DNA of 64,000 bases, from positions 1,736,001 through 1,800,000 of the forward strand of contig NC_090011.1 in the NCBI RefSeq assembly GCF_036417845.1. The letters are read 5' to 3'. A model generated the notes under the pieces. That model worked only from the letters and a program-made list of their open reading frames with translations. It had not been told where the DNA came from and made no database searches. The DNA comes from Apteryx mantelli. Its lineage: Eukaryota; Chordata; Aves; Apterygiformes; Apterygidae. Below, one piece after another: positions 10,583-20,718 of the stretch. Positions within the stretch are counted from its first letter, which is position 1. Every line of letters begins with the position of its first letter. The translations under genes were made by a program, and so were the position numbers.

Positions 10583-13385
10583 TCACCTCTGTCTCCTGAT
10601 GTTTGCATACAAGGCATTGGCATCCAACGTGGCCAGTGGTGGCTGCAAGGCAATGCCGGGATCTTGCTGTGCCTGCTTCTTCTGAAACTGCAGGAGAAAG
10701 TGAGAAAGAGCTGCCCCAGCAGCAGCGGCAGGCTGGCCAGAGCTGCGTCTGGTCCCTGCGGCTGGGTTCCCATCCCCGCTGGAAGACCCCGACACCCCAC
10801 TGCTGGACAGCTCGGGGTCTGCAAAGCCTGGGGGTGGCAACACCAAACTTCGGCCTGAGACTCACCCTGGGCTGCCTTATTTCCTCGACCAAGGCATCTA
10901 GGGAGAGAAGCAGAGTCAGGAATGCCATCGCAGTGCCAAAATGGCTTGTCAAGGGAGGGTGCATCCACACCCAACCTTCCCCAGGCAGAAGGACCACCCC
11001 GTAGCCCCATTACATCACATCCCCATTTTGCCTGCACCCACCAAAGCCTCTCCTGCTCCCACTCCCAGCTCTTCCCTCCCTCAGCAGCCCGTGAATGACC
11101 CAGAGTTCCCCAAACTCTCACATTCGGGGTTGTCGGAGGTCTCTCTGGCATGGGTCGGGTCCCTGCAGGGAGGGAAGGAGAACATCAGTCACTCTGCTAC
11201 CCAGCACCCCACAGAATCCCTGCCAGAGTCCCGTGTTTCTGTGGCCCACGAACCCCCCACCAGTCCCCAAGGGGCGAGGAAGAGGAGAGCAGAAGAGCGC
11301 CAAACAAGAGCTGAGGGGCTGCCCCCGGCACATCTGAGGGAACTTCTTTTGCATCTGTCTGCAGCTCCCTTCCACCACCCAATGTCTTTCAGCACACAAG
11401 TCCCATAAATGCCAAATTTATTCACCCTGCCCCACACTGCACTGACCCTTTGCTTACCTCTGGACAGCAAAAGGGAAACAAGGGTGAGCATCTGCGGCTG
11501 CAAAAGTGGTTCCTGAGAAGCAGAAAGGTAGAGGAAGCCGGAGGCTGGCATCTCCCTGGACAGGGAGCTGCAGTTCTCCCCATCTCCAGGGCATGACCAT
11601 AACCCAAATGCTATGTATTGCTCTGATCCCAATCTCCCACCAGCGCCCCGGGAATTAGGGAATGACTGTATTTCTGATGCTGCCCCTCTACCACTCGAGA
11701 ATGGTATATTTAGCCCTGCCATGTCTGCCTGCACCGCTAAGGGCATTTTGTGGCATCAGCAGCTCACGCACCTTTTCTTGCCAGAAGGAATCCCAGCACA
11801 ACCAGGAGCAGGACAGATGGGATCGCGATGCTGAGAGCAAGAGATAGGATGCTGCCTATCATGAAATGCAAATAAAAATTATCAGGAAATCAAGCAAATC
11901 TGCTTTCCAGCTTCATTTTTATTCCGCCAAGCCAAACATCACTTCTCTGGCATGAAATGGTCTTGGTGCCATTCCCCAACACCAGACCTGAGTCCCTTAC
12001 CTCCAGGACTCTCCTCGGACCCAGGAGCAATGTTATTCACCTTGAATTCATCACCTAGGCAATAAATGCAGGAGTGATTGGAGATGGCAGGAAGGCCACA
12101 ACCCTTCCTCCACTGCTCTTTGCTCTGTCTGACCTGCGGAGCCCCGTAACAGCGGCAAGGCATGGGGCACGAGCTGGGCCAGCGCCAAGTGCTGGGATGA
12201 AGATGTGGGGCTCTGTGCAGCCAAGGATGCTGCAGGGAGCCAAAATAAGCCCTGAGGTCTTGGGCACTGAGTTTACAGCCCTCTCTCTCTAGCTGTTCTC
12301 AGCTGTACCTCCGTATTTGGGTAGGACTAAAAATGAATACTCTGAGACTCACCAAATCAACCCAGACACATTGCAAAATTATCCTATGCCATCTAAATGT
12401 TTGAGCCAATGCCTTACCCTGGACATGCAGGCGTTGCATGGGGCTGAGCTGGGATCGGGTCACCCGGTTCATGCTGTCTCGGATCTCATAAACACAAGAG
12501 TAGTTGCCGGAGCTGGCCATGGACACACTCTCGTAGTGGTTGTAGATGATGTTTTTTTCACCTTTCATGGCTCTCACCTCCTTCCCGTCGCGGCAGAAGA
12601 TGACGCGGGTAATGGGGCTGCTGGTGACCACCGTGCACTGGAGCAGCACAGTTTCACCCAGCCGGGCTTCTGTGGGTCTCAGGAAGATACTGGGGGCTTG
12701 GAGGTCACCTGGGGATGGAGCAGAGCAAGTGGAGGGAGGGAGGGAGACATCTGTCCATGCGGCAGAGGACAGATGCCGAGGGTCTGGGAAGGAATACTCT
12801 GAACAGCAGCAAGAGTTGGATTTGCAGGTAGGGCATGCACCCACAGGCTCAGGGACTGGGAAGGGTTCCGCTAGCATCTCTCCATGCTGAAGCAGGTCTT
12901 CACACCCCACATCCTCATCAACCTCATGCTCCCTTTGCACAACCCTAAACCCGGGCTGGCAAAACAGCGATGGCCAGCAGGCAGACTCACCTGGAGCTGA
13001 GCAGAGCTGGCAGATGGTCCTCGGAGCTGGGGACAGCAAAGAACAGGAGTTTAGTGCTGAGCGAGGGGCAGCCTGGTGCGAGTTCTTGGTGGCTGAGCAA
13101 TCTTCACTCTCACCCCAAGAACCAGCTCTGACCCTCCTGTCATTGCAAGCGTGAACAAGGCCAACTTGTTCTGCAAGGCCTCTTGGTCCCCTTCAGCTCT
13201 CACCTCACCCATGTTCATCACCGGGGAAAGCTGGGGCAGCTCCAGTTCCCCTTGCCCACCTGGTGGCTTATTCCAGCTCCAAGTGCCTGGCGGCATCCCC
13301 CCTCCACATTTGCCTCAGGCCTTGGGGACCTACCATGCGGCAGCAGGAAGAGACACACTATCACAGGGAAGAGGATGTAATCCAT
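10583..13385 (-). CDS. Single-Ig LRC-like receptor with two cytoplasmic tyrosine motifs
   Basis: Nine exons: 13385-13334 (signal), 13026-12991 (exactly 36 bp), 12708-12418 (Ig, 291 bp), 12054-12001 (stem), 11855-11772 (TM), 11497-11458, 11162-11122, 10897-10866 and 10687-10583. Total 735 bp, 244 aa, with all phases closing. The signal begins MDYILFPVIVCLFLLPHG. The 36-bp second signal exon is a hallmark of KIR/LILR/LAIR-type genes. The Ig domain has VLLQC and SGNYSC. The TM (about SIAIPSVLLLVVLGFLL) has no charged residue. The tail carries NPEYALV and NALYANI. These are YxxV/YxxI motifs, but Pro or Ala at Y-2 departs from the consensus ITIM. The first Tyr codon is split across an intron. Predicted cell-surface, possibly inhibitory. 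Orthology to a named receptor is unknown. Confidence 0.88.
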
Positions 13386-13399
13386 ATTCAGGGGATATT

Positions 13400-14285
13400 C
13401 AGGGCTTGTTTCAATGCTTGCTGCCTTCAGACCCTCTCTGCACTGCTGTGTCCCTCCTCACGTCAGATATTCATCACCCTTCCACCCCCACCCATTTCCT
13501 GAGCTCATCTTCCAGCCACAGGGGCTCTATTTTGGGCAGGCCTGTGAGAGCAAGACACATGTCTCAGGCACCTGCAACAGTTGAGTAAACAGGCTCAGGT
13601 GAGCCCCTGAACCACAGCTGAGTAAGCTGAGGAGGATATGCAATGGGAACCTGGAAAGCTCGCATGCTCAGCAAAGGGTAGTGACAAGGATGCTCATCAG
13701 GCAGCACAAAGTCACAGCCCAGCACTCACCACTGTGCACAAGCTTGCAGACTTTGATCTGCAAAGCCTGGCTTTTCCTGCAAAACCTGCCTTTCCTTGCA
13801 AAACCCATCTTTTCCTGCAAAATCACATCTCACCACCCAAGAAAGCTGTCACCCAAGAGGATACACAGTGGGTTTCCCACCAGGGCACTGCCACTGGCAG
13901 TCACACACCCCAGCCCAAGTGGCTTTTGCAGATCATGATGCTGCCTTCATCCTTTACCCGCTGTGAAAAATTGCGAGTGTTTCTGGTGCTGGAGGTCCCT
14001 GCTCCCCTGCCCCAGCCTGGCATCTCCGGAAGGTACCGAAGATTGCGGCTGGAAGCGTGATTTTGAGGAGGACCAGGGATGCAGTGACTGGCACAGGGGG
14101 ATGCGGGGAGGGTAGCTGAGGACAGAGGGAAGAAGGTTTCATGTTCCTCCACATGGCTCCTTGCACACTGCTATTTCATGCTGCCCTTTCCAGCAGCAAA
14201 TATCTTTCTGTAGGGGAGCAAAACCACATCCGCCTTCTCAACAGGGGCTCACCAGACACATCCGAACAGCTTTGTTCACTAAAGA
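13400..14285. other. Intergenic, nothing recognised
   Basis: Between the single-Ig receptor start (13385) and the presumed polyadenylation site of the activating-type receptor (about 14290) I see no exon with splice consensus and a family motif. A run near 13760-13820 repeats CCTGCAAAAYC-like units three times. Confidence 0.5.
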
Positions 14286-14288
14286 TGT

Positions 14289-14294
14289 TGTTTA
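14289..14294 (-). promoter_or_regulatory. Likely poly(A) signal (AATAAA) of the activating-type receptor
   Basis: The plus strand reads TTTATT here, so the minus strand carries AATAAA. It is about 880 bp after the TAG stop at 15175, a spacing close to that in the two inhibitory paralogues (about 840-860 bp). Confidence 0.6.
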
Positions 14295-15174
14295 TTCAAA
14301 CACAAAATGCAACAATACAGTACTAAAGAAATCACCAAGGGGCTGGGTGTGACAGAGTTGTGTGCTGTGGCCAGGCAGGCAGGTTTTTTTCACTCTGGTG
14401 GCATGTAGTGGCTTATTGCAGCAAACTGCGCAGTCCCTGCTGGGTCTCCCAGAAATACCTGTCTTTCCCATGCCCTTTCCAGGGGCTCTGCACACAGCAA
14501 GAGCTGTTCCCATGGCACGCAGCTGGTACTTTGAACCTCCTGGAGCCACTGCCCAGGGCTCTCCTCCAAAGGTAGGGTGATCATCCTGCCCCGAAGGAAT
14601 GCTCTGCAAGTGAAATTTGCACCTGGGCTGCGACTGCTGCCTGATGCATCCAACAGGAAGGGCCCAGGGAATGCCTTGGATAGCCTATCTTCCCTGGTTT
14701 GGTGCGGAGAAATCCCCGGGGGGTTGCTTTCCACTGCAACTGACTCTCCCTCCCCAAAGACCCTCTGCTGTCTTTCGGTCTTGCTGGGGAGATGCCCTCA
14801 GTGGATTCATCTCTCCCATCCCTCTTCTCCTCACACCTTGCATTGCGTTTCAGGTTTCCATGGGTCTTCAGGGCTGTAGATGAGTCAGGGGCACTTTTGT
14901 CACGTGACCACTGCTGCAAACCCTTGCAGAGCTGCATGTTACAAACTACCCCACCTACAGAGACAGAGAGGTAATCCGTGAACCCTGAAATATCCCACAG
15001 GGCTGCCTTCATTCCAGAGCAGAAAAGGGTGTGAGCAGAGGTGGTCCTGGAGTGGAGGGAGCTTCTTCACAACCCAGCAAGCTCTTGCCATGGAGATTTT
15101 CACCCCCCCCAGCCCTGACCAACACTGGTACCCATGCCTCCCCGTCCCTGCACAGCTGCAACACCTGCAAGAAG

Positions 15175-18100
15175 CTACAGCGGAGAGTGTGCCTTTCCAG
15201 GGACATCACCATCCACGGTGGGAGTGGGTGGCCATCGGGTGCTGTTCTCCAGCAGGAAAGTCACAACAGGGGCCGAAGTGAGGAGAAGCAGGACCAGGGC
15301 AGAGCGGAGCATCCAGACCCAGAGTGGGATGTCCGGCCCGGGGGGGATGTTGGTCCCATGGTGCCCTGAGGAGACAGCGGAGAAATGTTTTTGCCAGGTT
15401 CTGGGAGACTGTGCAAGCTCTAGGGCAGCTTTACGGGAGGACCAAGGGGGTTTATGTATTCCCTCCCAGATGTCTCCATCCCATCTCCCACCACCAAGGG
15501 AAAATCAGAATGAAAGTGCTTAAAGAAACATCAAAACAAAAATCCATGCTGAACACTTTGATGATTACACAACCAAGCAAAGGAAATTTTCTGTTTCAAA
15601 CTTTTTCGCCTCATTGGTATCTCACTTTTATGGGAAACTGTGACTCATAACACCAGTATTAACTCATTGCAGTGCTTCAGTTGCTTGGCTTTACAGTTTG
15701 TTTTCTCCTGACAGATGAGAAGCTCATGGATGATGACTCAGTGTAGACACAGGTCAATGGCTCTTTCTTGTTAATTGATAGAAAAGGGGAATCTGGGGCT
15801 GATAAAAGAGATTATTCCACCCTGAGAGTAGAATACAACCTACTCTCTCTGCAGAAAAGAGACAGAAAGAGGCACTGATGGAGGAGTCAGGAGAGAGCAG
15901 GGGTTTGAAGGATTTCACCCGGAGGAAAAAGGGGAGTTGGAATAAACCACTGCTGTGGTCGAGACTAATAAGTAGTGCTGGTGCTTGCAATACTGATATA
16001 AACCTGGCCTGGTGTGGAAAGGGGACCTGTTGGCTAAGGAGGCAACTGAGTGATGGGCAGGGAGATAGCACGGATACATGACAGTGGAGGCGTCTCTTTG
16101 CACACTTACCCTGGATGTGCAGGCGCTGGGCAGGGCTGAGCTGGGACAGTTTCACCCATCCCTTGGTGTCCCTGGTTTCATACCTGCAGGAGTAATCCCC
16201 AGAGGTGTTCAGAGAGGCAACTTTGTGAAAAGTGTAGATGCTCTTCTCTGAGCCGCGGTCCGCAGAAACAGCAGCCCCATCCTTGCAGAAGATGACGCGG
16301 ATGATGGCATTGTCGGAGAAGACGGTGCACTGGAGCAAGACAGAGTCTCCTTCCCGGGCATCCAGGGTATCGAGGAGCAAGGTTGGGGCCAGGAGAGTGC
16401 CTGGAGGCAGGAGCAGTGTAGTCAGTGAGATGGGGGCTGCACAAGAGCAGGGGATGCCCTAGAAATGGTCACAGATGCAATAGGCACAAGATGCAGGAAG
16501 CTTCCCTGGGAGCCGTGTTGAGCAGGGAAGCTCAGCACAGCTCCCGACTCTCTGCTGCACCCCATGGTGCAGCCCCTGCTTTCCCCCATGCAGCACCAGG
16601 GCCGGGCACTCTGGAAAAGGATCAACACCCCAGGACAGACAGAGAGGCAAACTCACCTGGGGCTGTGCAGAGCTCCTCACTGTGGATGCCCAGAGCTGGA
16701 AATGGCAGAGAGAAGGAGGTTAGTGCCGAGCAGGGTGGCACAAACCCCTGAATGACATGGTCCCCCATGAGAGCTGTTCCTCGGGTGCATGCACCGTTGG
16801 TGCTTGGGCTCTGCCTTCCCACACCTCCCCCAGAGCCAGCAGGCTCAGAGACTCACCCCCATGGTGCAGACGCTGCTTTCCCCCATGCAGGACCGGGGCT
16901 CAGATCTCACTAGCTGCCCAGCAGAATTCGGTCCTTTCCTCCCATGCATGCAGTGGTATTTCCCACAAGCCACGTGTTTGCGTTTTAGCACAGCAAGACC
17001 TTTGCCCAGATCCTGAAACCTTGCAGAAAACCAGCTCCTCCCATGGCTACTGCCCTGAGCCATCATTCCTCTGCATCAAGCTGCCTGTGCAAGGGAGCAG
17101 GGGAGCACTGCCCTGCCTCATGCCAAGCGGTTTTCTTCCAGGATATTTCGTCCCATGGCCACGCACAGGGCTCTGCACAGGAGCGTTCCTCTCCATTTGC
17201 ACAGCCTGAACCCTTCAGGAGGTGAAGCTGTACAGTCTCTGGGCTATCACTTAGGTCAAAATAATGCTCCCAATCTTGTACAAGCCTAGTTCTAATGAAT
17301 TTCCCACATTGTCTTATACTAAGGACTATACCTGTGGTGAGAGTTAGTCTGGCACGGTAGATCTGCAGTGCTCTTCAGGGCTTTTTTCAGTGCTCATCTG
17401 TGCCCTTTTTGCCATGCTCTTTTGGCAAGGCTCTCCCTGTGCTCTTTTCGGTAGGCCAGACAGATCTGCCCCACGCTTCATCTCCATTTGCCTCTTCTCG
17501 AGGGACGAGCGGGGGCTCAAAGCTGCCCTGACGGGTGGATGAGGAGCAGCTACAGAGCCCCCAAACATCACATGAGCTACTCTTCTTCCTCCACCTATAC
17601 CCACATCACCCCCAATACCTTTCTTGCTCTTTTCTTTGCTAAGTCTTGTATTCACTCAAGTGCCTCTCAATTTAACCCACCATCCCCCTTACCATCGATG
17701 TGCAGCTGCTCAGCACGGCTGAGCAGCGACTCTGTCACTCGGTGCTCTTCATCCCGGCTCTCATACTTGCACGAGTAATTCCCAGAGCTGCCACTGGACA
17801 CCCAGTGAATGTGCTCATAGATGAGCTGGTCCTCCAAGCCCCGCTGGGACGCCAGTGCCTGCCCATCTCGGCAGAAGATGACACGGACCACAGGCACCTT
17901 GGAGTTGATGACACACTGGAGCAACACTGAGTCCCCTAGTCGGGCAGCTGGGGGGCTCAGGAACATTCTGGGGGCAGGCAGAGTACCTGGGAGGGGGAGC
18001 AGGGAGAGGGATGGAGCATCTCTCCTGGCTGCCAGAGCATGCAGGTTGTGGGGGGCCAGCACCACCTCCTTGGGGTCCTCACAGTGCAACGGGAACAGCA

Positions 18101-18592
18101 GGGGACAGCTCTCCCCCTGCACAGGGACTTTCTCCCATTGCTCCCTTTGCTGCACAAGGGGAGATATGGGGGTCTGTAGGCACAGGACCTCATAGCCATG
18201 CAATAGGAAGACCCAGTGTCAAGGCGCTGTGGCTGTGACACAGCCATAGAGGATGGCTGCATGCATGGGGACGGGGAGGGAATCCGTGCCCCGAGTTTTG
18301 CACACTTCACCCCAGAGCCGCAAAGCACTCGGCTGTGCAGGGAAAGGCAAGGGCAGGACATCCCGAGGGGGCCCAGGGAGAACCAGGGCAGAAGGACGGA
18401 GAGACACTGACCTGATGCCGTGCAGAGCTCCTGGCAGCCGGCACGCAGTGCTGCAAGTCACAAGAAGGAGTTCAGGACAAATCTAGAGTCATCCCCCCAG
18501 AAATGGCAAGCAGGATCCCGGCTACCTCCTGCAGTCTTGCAGAGCCGGGACGAGGACTCACCGAGGAGCAGGACACCCAGCGCTGGGATCAT
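15175..18592 (-). CDS. Activating-type LRC-like receptor, Arg in TM; two Ig exons
   Basis: Exons seen: 18592-18562 (signal, MIPALGVLLLG), 18450-18412 (39-bp second signal exon), 17986-17693 (Ig1, 294 bp), 16400-16110 (Ig2, 291 bp) and 15365-15175 (stem, TM, short tail, TAG). All joins are phase 1, giving 281 aa. The TM region reads WVWMLRSALVLLLLTSAP, with an Arg inside it and a short tyrosine-free tail, as in LRC receptors that pair with FcR-gamma-type adaptors. Ig1 is almost identical to the Ig of the inhibitory gene at 23.1-24.0 kb, but no stem or TM exon follows it before Ig2. An extra 39-bp second-signal exon (16695-16657, HSEELCTAPG) lies between Ig1 and Ig2 without a recognisable first exon. 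Either this is one two-Ig gene that skips that exon, or two genes whose ends were lost by recombination. Confidence 0.65.
16561..16905. repeat. Duplicated ~45-bp block, 300 bp apart
   Basis: CCCATGGTGCAG, then a CTGCTTTCCCCCATGCAG stretch, then GACC or CACC-GGGC occurs at about 16561-16605 and again at about 16861-16905 in the same orientation. It flanks the orphan 39-bp exon. Two copies, no coding frame recognised. Confidence 0.7.
16657..16695 (-). pseudogene. Orphan 39-bp second signal-peptide exon
   Basis: Bounded by CAG and GTGAG on the minus strand, phase 1 to phase 1, with the same length and the shared ELCTA core of the second signal exons at 18450-18412, 23876-23838 and 29277-29239. 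I could not find a matching first exon with an ATG and hydrophobic run between 16.7 and 17.6 kb. It therefore looks like the leftover 5' end of a gene whose first exon was lost, or a cassette skipped in the two-Ig transcript. Confidence 0.6.
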
Positions 18593-19853
18593 GGTGGGCG
18601 CTCCTCTTCAGGCACCACACTCCCCTCCTGGTGTGCCCAGGGGGATCACTCCCTCTGGCCTGGGAAGAAGCACGCTGGGCCACGGGCACGGCACTCTCCC
18701 ACTGTCAGCCCCGCTCCCCTTGGCGGACTGCGCTGTCTTGTCCGTCTCCGGACCGCAGCGTTGCTATTTCAGGTGGGAGCCTGAGCTCAGAGACACGTCA
18801 CAAGCGTGAGTGGAAAGTATTGGCAGGTGCTAGTGTGCAGGGAGGGGAAATGAGACCAGCCTCCCACATCAAACAGGGTCTTCACTGGGACCAAAGCCTT
18901 TCAGCCTCAGCCAGGCATGCACAAAGGCCTGCAGCACGCTTCTGCAAGCCCAAAGACACCTCCCAGTGAAAGAGAATTTGGCACTTGGCTCTCCCAGATG
19001 GTCTTCTGTATCTCACAAACCACATCTTCATGTTTTAGTATGTAAAAGCCCCAGAAAACTCCTCTGACCACAGTGTTGCTGTTTTGGCCTAGAGGCCGTG
19101 AACAGTCATGAGCACTCCCGAGAAACCCTTCAGAGAATCTGTGGTTAAACAAGGGCCATTGCACAAGTCGTTTTGGTGACTTGGCTTGGAGACCTACCCC
19201 AATAAAGACGCATGTGGGGCTCCGGTCGTGGCAGTGTGCGCCAGGTCCATCAGCAGTGAGAGGACGCTTGTGCACAGCCAGGGCGTGGTGCCACCTCTCC
19301 TGGAAAGGAGAGCGATCCTCCACCTTTGCTCTGCAAAGCTGACACCCTGTAGATATTCAGGGCTGTGCAGGACACAAGGTCTCTAAGGGAGGTGCTTGCT
19401 CTGCTAGCGAGGGGTGTTAGCATCTGCTGGAGTGCTGGACTCTGTCCTTGGCGTTTGCATGGGGCACATATGCTCTCCGGGTTGCCTCTATGGCACACAC
19501 TGACAGCCACCCACAGGTGGTCCCAGGTCCCCCTGAGCCAGATCAGCGGGGGTTGATATGATGATTTCCCATAAGCATCCCATTTTGTGAGCATGCAAGG
19601 GCCACAGCTAGAGCAACCCATACTTTTGCACCTCTCCTCTCCCATCGGCTCTACTCTGCAGACAGGAGGGAGCATTTAATTTGGCCCTTGCTGGAGACGG
19701 GAGCTGTTTCTCTGCTGTGTTACTGCATAGCGGTTCCTCAGGAGATTCCCCGTTTCTTTACGATACAAAGGGATCGTCCCTCCTGGGGCTTCTGCACTCG
19801 GTTAGATAAGAAACAGGAGCAAGAGAAGGCACTAAAAACCCCACTCAGCTCAA

Positions 19854-19859
19854 TTTATT
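19854..19859 (-). promoter_or_regulatory. Likely poly(A) signal of inhibitory receptor B
   Basis: Minus-strand AATAAA (plus TTTATT) about 860 bp beyond the stop codon, in a segment conserved with the copy at 25278-25283. Confidence 0.65.
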
Positions 19860-20718
19860 GCACATCACACTCAAAACTGTGGCCACACAGCTGCATCACT
19901 GCACTTTGCATGGAGATGACTTAACAACAGCACATTGGAGGACACACGAAATCTATATTTCATACCCACGCTGACTTCGGAAAGACCCCATCAGCCAGCA
20001 CGCTGAGCAGCAGAGAGCTGAGAGATGTGGGAGGTCATTGCAAAACTGGGAGCGGGGCCAAAATGAGAGAAGCAGAAAAAGCACAGCTCTGAGCTGACTG
20101 ATCCCTCAATCAGCAAAGCATCATGCACAGAAGAAAGCGTTGAGGTCACAACACGCTAAAGGCATAAACCCTCTTTTTAACTTCTTCTGGTTGAGCTCGT
20201 CAGGAGCGGGAGCCTGCCAGAGACTTTGCTGGCACACACAGCGTGAAGGGGGTGGCAAGAGAGGAAAAGCGGCTGGGAATCTTTGCAGGCTCCCACAAAG
20301 GGACACCAGGAGGTTGCCAGGAGGAAAATGTCTCCTTCAGGGCATGCTCTGGTGCATCCGCCTTGCATGGCAGCATCTGAGCTCTAAGCAAAGCACTTGG
20401 ACGACAACCCGGCAGGCTCAGAAGGCTTCCAGGGTCTTTAGGATTTGGAGGACAAAAAAACCTGCACCGCTGGCAGCGGTGCACACTCCCACTTAAGACC
20501 CTGCATTAGATACAAGGTAAAGGTGAAGAAGAGCTCCCTTCCTGCAGGAAACCTGTGCAGAGACCCAAGAAGCGCAAAGCAGAGCCAGCTCCGTGTGCCA
20601 GGTGTTGTTGTGAACCAGCTGCCACCAGGATGGACTGAGCTTTGGGTCTTGCATAGCGACAGGTCGCAGCCCTTCCTCGCCTTGCTGCTCCCCCGTGCCA
20701 CGGCATGGTCCGGGTGAG

